64,000 nucleotides of DNA from Epiperipatus broadwayi. Taxonomy: Eukaryota; Onychophora; Udeonychophora; Euonychophora; Peripatidae. Made by a program: the position numbers and the translations under genes. The stretch spans positions 9,038,521-9,102,520 of the forward strand of contig JAQFVV010006200.1 in NCBI GenBank assembly GCA_028023455.1. Direction: 5' to 3'. The notes beneath the pieces were generated by a model. The model was not told where the DNA came from, ran no database searches, and was given only the letters and a program-made list of their open reading frames with translations. This document shows, in pieces, positions 1 through 10,082 of the stretch (its first letter is position 1; every line of letters begins with the position of its first letter).

Positions 1-800
1 TAAATGGAGAGTATTTAAGTCATTTAGATTTTGCAGATGATGTAGTTGTTTTTGCAAATAATGCTTCAGAGCTGCAGGAAATGTTGCAGGAGTTAGCAGA
101 TGAAAGTAGGACTAAAGATAAATGTTAAAAAGACTAAAGTAATGTTTAATCGATTTGCTCAAAATATGAAAATAAAGATTGATTATGAAGAATTAGAAGA
201 AGTTAACAGTTACAAATACCTAGGTCAGATTATTAATACAGATGGAAACATAATGGAGGAAATTAATCATAGAATTAAACTTGGTTGGGGTGCTTTTGGT
301 AGAAATAACTTGATACTAAAAGGAAATATGCCTATGTGTTTGAAAAGAATGGTTTTTAACAAATGTGTTTTACCAGTTCTTACTTATGGATCTGAGACTT
401 GGACACTTAATAGAAGAGCAATACAGAGACTTCAGACCACTCAAAGGAGTATGGAGAGATGTATGTTGGGAGTAACAAGAAGAGATCGAAAACGCAATGT
501 ATGGGTAAGACAACAAACGGGTGTTACTGACCTTATTGAAAAAATTAAAAGATTGAAATGGAGTTGGGCTGAACATATTGCTAGAAGAAATGATAATAGA
601 TGGACAATTGAAATTTTAAACTGGAATCCAAGAGATTGTAAACGACCCAGAAAGAGACCACATGTGAGATGGATGGATGAAATAAGCAAATGTGCAGGGG
701 TGTTGTGGAAAAGAGAAGCTAAAGATCGGAGAAGATGGATTAAACTTGGAGAGACCTTCATCCTGCAGTGGATTGATAATGGTTGATGATGATGATGATA
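1..800 (+). pseudogene. RTE-type LINE, 3' end of reverse transcriptase ORF (copy A)
   Basis: The window opens inside the reverse transcriptase of an RTE-clade non-LTR retrotransposon. The YxDD-equivalent box reads FADD at bases 30-41. From base 100 to 786 one frame runs through the thumb and C-terminal region, with the family signatures YKYLGQII, LTYGSETWTL, RRLQTTQRSME-like and WAxHIARR, and ends in a WR-rich tail. The early part (1 to about 108) is in a different frame, because a few bases are missing just before the conserved KVGLKINVKKTKV block. The 3' terminus carries a short TGA microsatellite (about 784-800), typical of RTE elements. The 5' part lies outside the window. It is a dead copy because of the frameshift. 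It runs in the same orientation as copy C and is closely similar to it. RTE identity rests on recalled family motifs. Confidence 0.9.
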
Positions 801-1794
801 GGTATAATTTATTTGCATATAGTGTATTTGGTAGCTATAGACTTGAAAATAATGTTATGAAACAGCAAAACTAAAGCATGAAAAAGAGTAAACAAAAACA
901 TAAACAAGAATCAGAATTTGATTATGTTTGTGTATGCAATGTTTGTATACATTTGATTATTAGTTTTATAATACATTACTTGTATACCATATTATACAAA
1001 CATAATGATTTTCAGTATAAATTATTATGCTTTTTGAAAAACATTATTTTTATAATAGTGTAAGTAGAACGTTAGAAAATTACATTAGATATGAAATCTA
1101 TATGAGCATAAATAATTATATAACTAACACACACTAATTACAAACTAAAATAAATAAAAAAAAGATAATTTTATCAAAATATTAAAAAAAAAAAATTAAA
1201 AAATGTTACAACATAACATTGAAGCTGTATTGTAGGCCTTTGTGAATAACACCGGAGAAATTTTCACTTGCAGCCCATAAACCATTTTTGTCTTATCGCT
1301 TCATGATAAGGACAAAAATTATCAAAAAAACAAAAAAATTAAATACTGTGGTCAATTAAAAATTTTCCAAAAATCCAAATTTCAACCGATTTTTTTGAAG
1401 TAAACATTTTTTGAAAGCCACGTGATTAAGCTATCGAATGCTCATATTTTGTACTATGTCATGCTTATACTTTTTATGTCAGTAAAGAAAGAAAAAACAT
1501 CATCTGAAAAATACCAGCAGCGCTCTCATAGCGCTAACAACATTCAAAAAATTAATCAACATAAAATTTGTTATTCATTAACTTCATTTGAAATTGTGAA
1601 TAACAATTCACCTACTAAATTTAATTAATATGTAACCAAATATAAGCCAGATTACTTACACAAATCTATTCATAAATAAACTAACATATGCATTTATATA
1701 AGTTATAAAATAAATACAAAATAATATTTAATTCATAATAAAATCATAACTATTAGTCCTTTTGAATTATGCCAGCCTTTTTTTTTTTACTAAT
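801..1794 (+). other. AT-rich stretch with no recognised gene
   Basis: About 1 kb of A+T-rich sequence between LINE copy A and the inverted-duplication arm. It has several short open frames with low-complexity composition, including one at 1422-1628 (68 codons, rich in Lys, Ser and Asn) that resembles nothing I recognise. I see no RNA gene, terminal repeat or coding signature here. Confidence 0.6.
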
Positions 1795-1867
1795 AATTTA
1801 ATCGGTACTGGTGGAGATAGTGTACTGCCACTGCTAGAGACGTCATTTCTGTATAAACTCACAGAAA

Positions 1868-2105
1868 TCTCCACAGTAGGGGCCCAAAAGCAACAATGCT
1901 TGCTCCAGCCACTATGTGGTGCTGTTCACCATGCATAGGCACAAACATTCTGCCAGCTAGCTGGCCCCAAAGCTGCCCACTTGGTGGCGCTGGTTGCCAT
2001 GCATAAGCCCATTTAGCTTAAGTCGTCTGCTACCAGCAACCATCCAGATTCTACCAACTACGTGGCGCTGTTTCTCCACGCTATGCACGAAGAAACTGCA
2101 CACAG
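1868..2105 (+). repeat. GC-richer block with three related motifs resembling CTCF cores
   Basis: Three related segments carry the theme CCA-nnn-GTGGCGCTG followed by a pyrimidine-rich piece and GCATA-like sequence: CCACTATGTGGTGCTG near 1910, CCACTTGGTGGCGCTG near 1978, and CCAACTACGTGGCGCTG near 2055. The block is clearly more GC-rich than its surroundings and recurs, diverged, in the right arm at 13870-14060. The middle copy differs from the known vertebrate and insect CTCF core (CCAC-n-AG-G-n-GGCGC) by about one base. This could equally be the sequence of a short old repeat; binding is inference only. Confidence 0.4.
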
Positions 2106-2482
2106 CATATATTATAAAGTGTGAATAATGTACAAGCCACAATTATTTTAATCTGCTTTGGTTATTAATATTGTTACATGTAATTTCATCGTGTCATAAA
2201 TCCATGTATTTTACATTCATTCTTTTTAAAAATCGATCTTTTTTTAAAATTTTCTCTAAAAATGACGGCTTGACATATGAGAAAAAAAAAAAAATGATTT
2301 TTTAAAAAAAAATCAAAACATGATAACAACTATTTAAATCTGCTTCCACAACTTAATACTGTTACATTCTAATTTTACCTAATAATTCGATGTATTATTA
2401 AATTAATTGTTTTTTTAAAATCGATCTTTTTTTAAAGATTATTTTCTCTAAAAATAATTTTGGTAGTCACGTATTTACCTTG

Positions 2483-2657
2483 CTATGATGTCATTTGCCT
2501 GAAGGCATACTACTCTAACCACCCGATTTTTAAGATAACGTCACCTAGTGATTTGCTGACACATGTAATCGCAAAAATTTTTTGGCACATCACGTGGTGA
2601 CGTTACGTCAAAGATCGGTAGATTAGAATAGGATGCCCTCAGGGCAATTCGTCATAG
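2483..2657 (+). repeat. 175-bp hairpin (foldback) with ~70-bp arms
   Basis: Bases 2483-2552 are the imperfect reverse complement of 2589-2657, with a loop of about 36 bases. The outer ends read CTATGATGTCATTTGCC and its partner GGCAATTCGTCATAG; the inner part contains GATAACGTCACCTAGTGAT against ATCACGTGGTGACGTTACG. Size and shape fit a MITE or foldback element, but no TSD was established immediately outside the arms. Confidence 0.75.
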
Positions 2658-2780
2658 AAATGAAGAGCTGGGGGTTAGGCACGTGGTACAGGCTCATGAG
2701 GTCAAAACGGAGAAACAAACACGTGGTACAGAATAATGCCGCGGCGTCCATCCTGAAAAAAAAAAATGTAAAAAAAATGG

Positions 2781-3462
2781 CAAAAAGATTAAAAATAATA
2801 TATACATCATGAATAATTAACTAAAATTGGACGAAAATATGAAAATGTAAGATAAATATCACTACAAAATTAATAAGTAAAAACTGCGAGTCCACAAATC
2901 ATGAAAAAATAAATAAATAGGACACAAAATAGTGATATGCGCAAAAAAGATTAAAAATAATATATACATCATGAATAATTAACTAAAATTGACCAAAATA
3001 TGAAAATGTAAGATAAATATCACTACAAAATTAATAAGTAAAAACTCGAGTCCACAAATCATGAAAAAATAATAATAAATAGGACACAAAATAGTGATTG
3101 CGCAAAAAAAGATTAAAAATAATATATACATCATGAATAATTAACTAAAATTGGACGCAAAATATGAAAATGTAAGATAAATATCACTACAAAATTAATA
3201 AGTAAAAACTGCGTCCACAAATCATGAAAAAAAAAATAAATAGGACACAAAATAGTGATATGGCAAAAAAAGATTAAAAATAATATATACATCATGAATA
3301 ATTAACTAAAATTGGACGAAAATATGAAAATGTAAGATAAATATCACTACAAAATTAATAAGTAAAAACTGAGTCCACAAATCATGAAAAAAATTAATAA
3401 ATAGGACAAAAATAGTGATATGGGAAAAAGATTAAAAATAATATATACATCATGAATAATTA
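2781..3462 (+). repeat. 161-bp minisatellite, about 4.25 copies
   Basis: A unit beginning CAAAAAGATTAAAAATAATA starts at 2781, 2942, 3103, 3264 and 3424, giving periods of 161, 161, 161 and 160 bases. Copies are nearly identical, with differences mainly in A-run length and in the GCGAGTCC/GAGTCC/GCGTCC segment. The last copy is cut at the segment ATCATGAATAATTA. The high copy similarity suggests recent amplification or homogenisation. Confidence 0.92.
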
Positions 3463-5544
3463 TATATAAAGTCAGTGGTGGCTATTGATTTCAAGAAAGT
3501 AATATTAATTTAATTCATATAAATCTATTTGCAGATTTTAGAAGTTAGCGCTATTATTTAATTAACCAAAAAAACAATTTCTAAGAAAATAGATTTTTAC
3601 TTAGTTTTTGAAAATAACACTGTACAATAATTATCAAATTCTGATTTTATTTCCCCAGACTGGCAGGCACCCGTATATAAGAATAATAAATTTGTTTTTA
3701 AAAACTACTAGGTTAATTACCCTCTGAAAAATAAGGAGGGTTTTCTTTTATTAAAAGAGATAGCGTAAGCATTTGCGATTCTGGGGGGAAATTATTGACC
3801 TATAATTTAGTATCTGAAAGTATAAAATATAATAATGAAAATAAAATATTGCCGCATAGACATGAAATTAAGAACTAATAATTATTTATATTTTTTTTTT
3901 TTTTTTTTTTAATAATTTAAAAAAATAATTATTCAGGAGAGGTTTAATGTAGGAGAGATTACAGCTAAGTTATATAGAGAGAGAACAAGGTACAATTAAC
4001 AAAAAGGTAAGAACTTTACAGATTGATTCATAACTAATATTAAATTTTACAAATACCGAAAGATTAAGTCATCTTAAAAGTACTATATAAATTTTAAAAA
4101 ATTATCATAAAGCAAAACTGCAAATCTACAAATAACTGCGAGTCTACAAATATTAATTTTCTTTTTTAAAAAACGTATCTTAAAGTGCGAGTCCTGAATT
4201 AATAATTCTGCAAGTATTCAAATAATAATTTTGTCAAATAATAATTTTTAAAAAAATATAATCTTTACACCAGTCTCATTACCGATCGGGCTAAACTAAC
4301 TTTTACAATTTTTTTCCCCCTAAGGCAATATTTCTTTGAAAACTTTTGTTTTTCAAATAATATTGTTAAGTAATACAAATTATATTTCGGTGTATAGATG
4401 TTTCAATTAGCAAATAAAGCAATGTTTTTTTTTTATTTTATTAACAAGGATGCTGGCTGAACTTAAGTAATTAAGGATTACAATAAGTTTGTAACCTCCT
4501 GGGTGTAGTCAATTTCTTGCAGTAAATAACATCTTAATGATTAATCAAAAATAAATAATAGTTTATTTGTTGATATTGTGAAATTGGCAAATATTCAAGT
4601 GTCTCTGTTGGGTCATATATCCTAAAGTTTGTCTATTTAGAAATTCATTTATAGATTCTTTAAACCACCTAGCTACTTGCAAACATTCTATTAAAAAATC
4701 TGTAGAGATTATAACCAGTAAATAAATTCAAAATATATATATATAAAAATAAATTCAAGTATAATTATTAATTCCTCTAAGTTTGCCACTGTTTTCTGTT
4801 TGATCACAATCCCATAAGTTAATAATTGTTGAAATCTACCGGAAAATGCTATAATACATAGCAATGAGAATTCTAGAAATATCATTCAGGTATAATTTCA
4901 AGTCACTATGAATTCTCATTTTAGTAATGGTTATTAGAAATTGTTATAATCATAATCTAAGATTGATCGTATAATATCAGAGGAAAAAAGAATGAACTTA
5001 TGTAGATTGCTGGAAGTGATGAAGAGAGAAATATGCGATCAATTAATGAGGCTGAGAAATTGTCAACAATACAATCGATAAAAACTGTTAAGTACTGAGA
5101 AATGGATTAAAAATGATAGTTTGCATAAACGTTGCATGGAAAATGCAAAGTTGTAATCATTTAGGGTTTAACTACCTTGTGAACTTAAAAAATAAATATA
5201 CTGTCAGGAAACCTGTATTAATATTGGAATACATGTATAATTATAACAAAGCCAATAATTCTTAAAGATAAATCAAATCAGAGACATTTTTCAAATTAAA
5301 CAAGATAACGATGCCCATTAGCCAGAATTTGAGAATGTTTCAGAATTGTACATTATTGAAAAGCAAATGAATTACAACAAAAAAAAAATTAGTTTGTGAA
5401 CTTTTAATTGTGGATTAATATCTTTAATATTCATTATGGTTACCACACACAAGGGTGAATCCATAAATAAAAAGTTAAGATCTAGGTTTTATTGTCACAA
5501 TAGGCTAATTACGTAATAGGGTTAGATGATTTAGTGAAGATCAA

Positions 5545-8500
5545 CATCATCAATAACCATTATCAATCCATTGCAGGATGAAGGTCTCTCCAAGTTCTCC
5601 GATCTTTTGCTTCTCTCCTCCACATCACTCCTGCACACTTTATTATTTCATCCATCCATCTCACGTGATCTCTTTCTGGGTCTTTTAAAATCTTTTGGAA
5701 TCCAGTTTAAGATTTTAATTGTCCATCTATTATCATCTCTTCTAGCAATATGTCCAGCGCTCCACTTCAGTCTTTTAATTTTTTTCAATAAGGTCAGTAA
5801 CACCTGTTTGTTCTCTTACCCATATATTGCATTTTCGATCTCTTTGTTACTCCCAACATGCATCTCTCCATACATTGAGTGATCTGAAGTCTCTTTATTG
5901 CCATTTTAAGTGTCCATGTCTCAGATCCATAAGTAAAAACTGGTAAAACACATTAAAAACCTTCCTCTTTAAACACATAGGCATATTTCCTTTCAGCACC
6001 AAGTTATTTCTACCAAAAGCACTCCAAGTTTAATTCTATGATTAATGTCATCCATTATGTTTCCATCTGTATTAATAATCTGATTAAGATAGTTCTAGCT
6101 GTTAACTTCATCAGACCCATCATAATCAATCTTTATTTTCATATTTTAAGAAAATCCATTAAACATTACTGTAGTCTTTTTTACATTTATCTTTAGTCCT
6201 ACTTTCATCTGCTAACTCCTGCAACATTTCATGAAGCTCTAAAGCATTATTTGCAAAACCAACTACATCATCTGCAAAATCTAAATGACTTAATCTCCAT
6301 TTACTTTTACTTATTTAGTTTCCCATTTTAGTCCATAAAATACTTCTTGCAACACTGCTGTAAAAAGTTTTGGAGATATGGAGTCACCCTGTCTTACACC
6401 CTTCTCAGTGTTGACTTTATTAGTATCATTATGTAATCTAATTGTTGCTGAAATATTCTTTAAAATATGACAGTATCCTGGATCTATACCCTGATGATCC
6501 AACCCTTTAATCACTGAAGAAATGTTTATAGAATCAAATGTCTTTTCATAACATACAACTTCTCTCAATACCTGGATATGATTTGTACTAAAACCATTTT
6601 TAAATCCAGCTTGTTCGCTTGGTTGGTGGAAATACAATATTCTCTGTAGCCGAGTTGTAATTATCGTGGTAAAAATTTTGTTAAATCAAAGTTTGCTATA
6701 AGCGAGTTGTAATTACTTTGATAAAGATTTTGTATAAAACTGGTAAAAGATTGAAAATCTGTATTTTCTAATACTTCCTTCTGTGCTAATATTTTCTTTA
6801 TTACTTTATCAAAATATCAGTATTATTACCAAATTTTCCCAATCATTTGACACATCCTTTATCATTTAGACATTTAATACATAATTTTGCTAATATTTTT
6901 TTTATTTTTTCATCTCATTCTAAGATATCACTTATTCCATCATGTTAAGGAGCCTTTCATTTCTTCATAGATATCATGAGCAATTCAGAAGATTTAGTAA
7001 CTGTAATAGATACTTTGTTTTTTTGTTTTTATTACTACATAATTCTTTATAAATGTCTTTCTCACATTCCATCATGTCTGTCATCTTCCTTTTTAGTAAT
7101 AGTTCTATTTTTTTTTTTTATTGTTGAAACATCTTTCTTTCAAATAATAAGATGTTTTCCACTTTTGAGATTTTTATTTTCTTTCATAGATTTTCTTGCC
7201 AATTCAAAATTATCTTATAATGTAATTAATTTTTTTTTTTTATGCCATTTTACAAAACTGTAAATACTCAATTTCTTTAATGGATAATTTTTAAAATTTT
7301 TCATATTTTTTATTTTTTAATACATTATTTTATCTTGGTAGAAAATTTATTGATCAATTCCTGCTTTTTTATACCAGCTATCTTTCTTGCAGTTCTTAAT
7401 AGTGTACAGGTTATCTTCTTATTAATTTTATTCATTTCTGAACAATGTTTAAAATCTGTTAATATTTTAAAACAATTTTAAAAGTTCCAATTCACATTCA
7501 TTAAATTGTTTTATAAGATGAATATATTAACAATTTCTAATATTATATTGCTTAATATTTTTTTCCCTAGATTTATATTAACATGTAACTGCCATCTTAC
7601 TAACAAATAATCACTGCCTATGTTCAGTCTATTAAAAATACACCTGGGTCTCTTTTTACGCAGACTTATTTAACACGATTTTGAAGTTACGCAATTCGTG
7701 TTTCACCGGAAGTCGATTTCCGATAATGTGCTATTACTTTAAATAATAAATTTCGCACACTTACGTTATATTGAAAGTAATAGCACATTATTGGAATTCG
7801 ACTTTCATCTTAGTAATTTCAATATTTTCAGTGTTTTATAATAGTAATATTTTATGCAATAATGAAATTAAAATCATGATTTTCACATTTTATGTATACA
7901 CATATTAAATTTTACAAGATTATAATGTAAATTTGTTCAAACATTGTGCGTATTAATTTTGCATTATAAATCACATTCTGTTTTTGCTTTTTAAAAAAGA
8001 ACGTAATCAATTATTATTTTCTTATTAATGACACTAATCATTAACGTGCTCTTAAATTCCAACGAGAGCTAAATGGTTGTATGGCTGGATATCACAAGCT
8101 ATGTAAACAATTAATAAAATCATCGTCTCAAAGATTAATTACTAATTACTTTGTCACCAGAAAAATCATAATAATTAAAACATGTATAAAAAATGTAAAT
8201 TACTGTACTGTAAATTATGCATAAAAATATATTATTTTGAATAAAATTAAATATTATAGTTAAAAAAAGTTTGTCTTGTATCAATTTTTTTCAAATTTGA
8301 AATTTTTTATTAGTCATATTTTATTTCTTTATTTTTTTTTTTGCGCGAATTTTAAAGTAATTTTACATTGGTGCTTTGCTTTTACGCGAATTTTGAAAAA
8401 TCACAGACCGCATCCCCCCTTTTTCAATGTAAGTTACATCTATTTTTGCACCATTTCATTTGCGCATGTTTTCTGAGGAACCTATATCGCGTAAAACAAA

Positions 8501-9390
8501 ACCCAGGTGTATTACAGTCTTGGATTACATATTTTTTCATATGTCAAAATATAATTCTATTCTGCTGCACTTTCATATGGATGATTCCATGTCAATTTCT
8601 ATACCCTCTATCATAATTATCAAAATAAACAAATTTATCCTTAGCACTTTCATCTTAGAGACATATACCAATTCTAGCATTAAAGTTTTTAAGATATTGT
8701 TTAGTGTAATTAAAAGAATTTTGTGCATTCATATAAAAATTCTTTATTTTTTCATCACAATGAAAAGTTGTTGAAGAATGAAACTGAATTATCCGCATTT
8801 GTTATTTTGCATTAAGTTGAAAAATTAATATTACTAAACCACCTGATATAGCATTAAAATCCACAATATTATTCTTTCACTTTTTATTTAAAAAGAATCT
8901 CATTTCACTTATGCTTTCAATATTTGTTTCTTTGTTGTAAAATATGTATCTACTTCTTAAATCAATAGACTTTTCATTTAACTTCATAAACTTCAAAAAT
9001 ATGTGGTTTAATTTTAATCTGTTCTTTCAATCTCTGCAATCTTTTATTGCTTTAAAATAATCCAAAGTAATTAAAGGTCATCATTAAATGGTGGCCTAGG
9101 TTCATAATCAGGGGATTTTTAATATATTTCCTTTTTAGGGTGCTAACTGCTGCCTTGGGTGGAAACTTTACAATTTCCTGTAAATAAGAGCCATAATTAG
9201 TTTTGTTTATCATGATTGTAAATATTTATAAAAAAGCTTGTTCACAAACATCTTCAAAAAAGCTTAACTAATATTTCAATTAGAATTATCAGGCAACTGA
9301 AAAGAACGATTATTAAATTCAGAGGTAAAAAGCTAGGAAATTCACCACATTGGCTATGTGTTGTGAGCAGCTTATACGGTTTGTTTACTA
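5545..9390 (-). pseudogene. RTE-type LINE, near full length, decayed (copy B)
   Basis: On the minus strand this is an RTE LINE running from about 9390 (5' end) to 5545 (3' end with a GATGTTGAT-type tail). The endonuclease portion lies at roughly 9120-8515, where it parallels copy D (stretches around 8515-8620 match copy D at 62278-62350). The RT portion lies around 6640-5800. Residues QAGFKNGF, KTFDSINISSVIKGLDHQG and VRQGDSISPKLF are readable between 6637 and 6311. The element is interrupted at 7641-8509 by a TIR element, and its 3' half (from 7531) is duplicated in inverted orientation as copy C. Several stops and frameshifts, plus a small deletion just before KTFDSI shared with copy C, make it non-functional. 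Confidence 0.85.
7641..8509 (+). mobile_element. TIR DNA element of ~870 bp inside LINE copy B (TA-flanked)
   Basis: The left end reads TA then CACCTGGGTCTCTTTTTACGC (7639 onward). The right end reads GCGTAAAACAAAACCCAGGTG then TA, ending at 8511. These are inverted repeats of about 20-25 bases with TA on both sides, as in Tc1/mariner-like elements and their MITEs. Just inside the left end is a second inverted repeat (7709-7742 with 7770-7806, core AATGTGCTATTACTTT). Near the right end are two GCGAATTTT-containing segments. No transposase frame was found, so it is a non-autonomous element. It sits within copy B and is therefore younger than that LINE insertion. Confidence 0.72.
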
Positions 9391-10082
9391 TATAAATAAT
9401 TATTTAATAATAACAGTTGCAATGACAGGAATATATAACAGTATATTAGACCATTAAGTACTATTGAATAACAATTTAAACTGTACAAATTTCAAAATGC
9501 ACTTAAATTAAAAACAGTCAGATTATCAGTTCATCACTGAGTCTCTGTTGTTATTAAAATATGCCCCTTATATTTTCCATTTGCAATATCTATGTGTTTA
9601 GATCTTAAAAAAACATATTGTCATAATTTGATTTAAATAATATAACAATCATTAGCAGTGAACAGAATGAAAGGAATTGGAAAATAAAAATAGTATAATT
9701 TATTAATAATATCTCAATAACTAATTGAAAATTCGACAATATTCAATTAAAAGCAATTTCAATTATATGAAAAACAATTATTTTTCAATAGTTCATTTAA
9801 TTATCTAATATACTGCTATTCTAAAATTTTCTTTTTTGAAGAGAATACTTTGCACCAAAATGCATTTAACTTATTAAGTATGTGCTTCTGTCAACAATAA
9901 CTGTTGGAAAACAAGTTAGTATATTTTTTAAAATATATATGTTTTTAATCATGTTTCTACAAATTATATTTTTCAAATTTAAATAAAATTAAAAAATATA
10001 TTTTAAAACATTTAAAATAAAATAAACAATTTTGACAATTTTCTTTTTTATAATTGATAACATAATGAGTGTCTATACTTTA
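9391..10082 (+). other. AT-rich spacer of the inverted duplication, no gene seen
   Basis: This is the part of the spacer between the 5' end of LINE copy B and the start of the right arm. It is strongly A+T rich with runs of T and A and no open frame of interest. The right arm begins abruptly at about 10083 inside what corresponds to the LINE linker region. Confidence 0.55.

Larger units (their letters stand above)
2462..4248 (+). other. 1.8 kb block present only in the left arm (insertion or deletion polymorphism between arms)
   Basis: On both sides the sequence aligns with the right arm near 13410-13425, where this block is absent. It is flanked by the same nine bases, AATAATTTT (2453-2461 and 4240-4248), which may be a target-site duplication or chance in AT-rich DNA. 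Inside are a 175-bp hairpin (2483-2657), two copies of CACGTGGTACAG (about 2680 and 2720), a 161-bp tandem array (2781-3462) and an unremarkable AT-rich remainder with poly-T near 3893-3910. No coding capacity was recognised. It could be a non-autonomous DNA element or a composite. Confidence 0.6.
1795..7531 (+). repeat. left arm of a large imperfect inverted duplication
   Basis: Reading this arm on the minus strand gives the sequence of 10083-14107 on the plus strand, with many scattered differences. Checked anchor points pair as expected: about 1800-2150 with 13700-14105, 2165-2455 with 13425-13680, 4785-4840 with 12850-12910, 5400-5550 with 12095-12260, 5551-6640 with 10976-12119, and 7260-7530 with 10083-10330. 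The arm contains LINE copy B from its 3' tail to a point in its linker region, plus about 2 kb of 3' flank. It is longer than the right arm mainly because of the 1.8 kb block at 2462-4248, which has no counterpart there. Confidence 0.88.

Noticed and set aside
2781-3462. CRISPR-like periodic array
   Set aside because: Whole 161-bp units repeat, with no unique spacers, and the genome is eukaryotic; it is a minisatellite.
6976-7263. 95-codon plus-strand open frame rich in Phe, Leu and Ile
   Set aside because: It is antisense to LINE copy B in very T-rich DNA; composition alone explains it.
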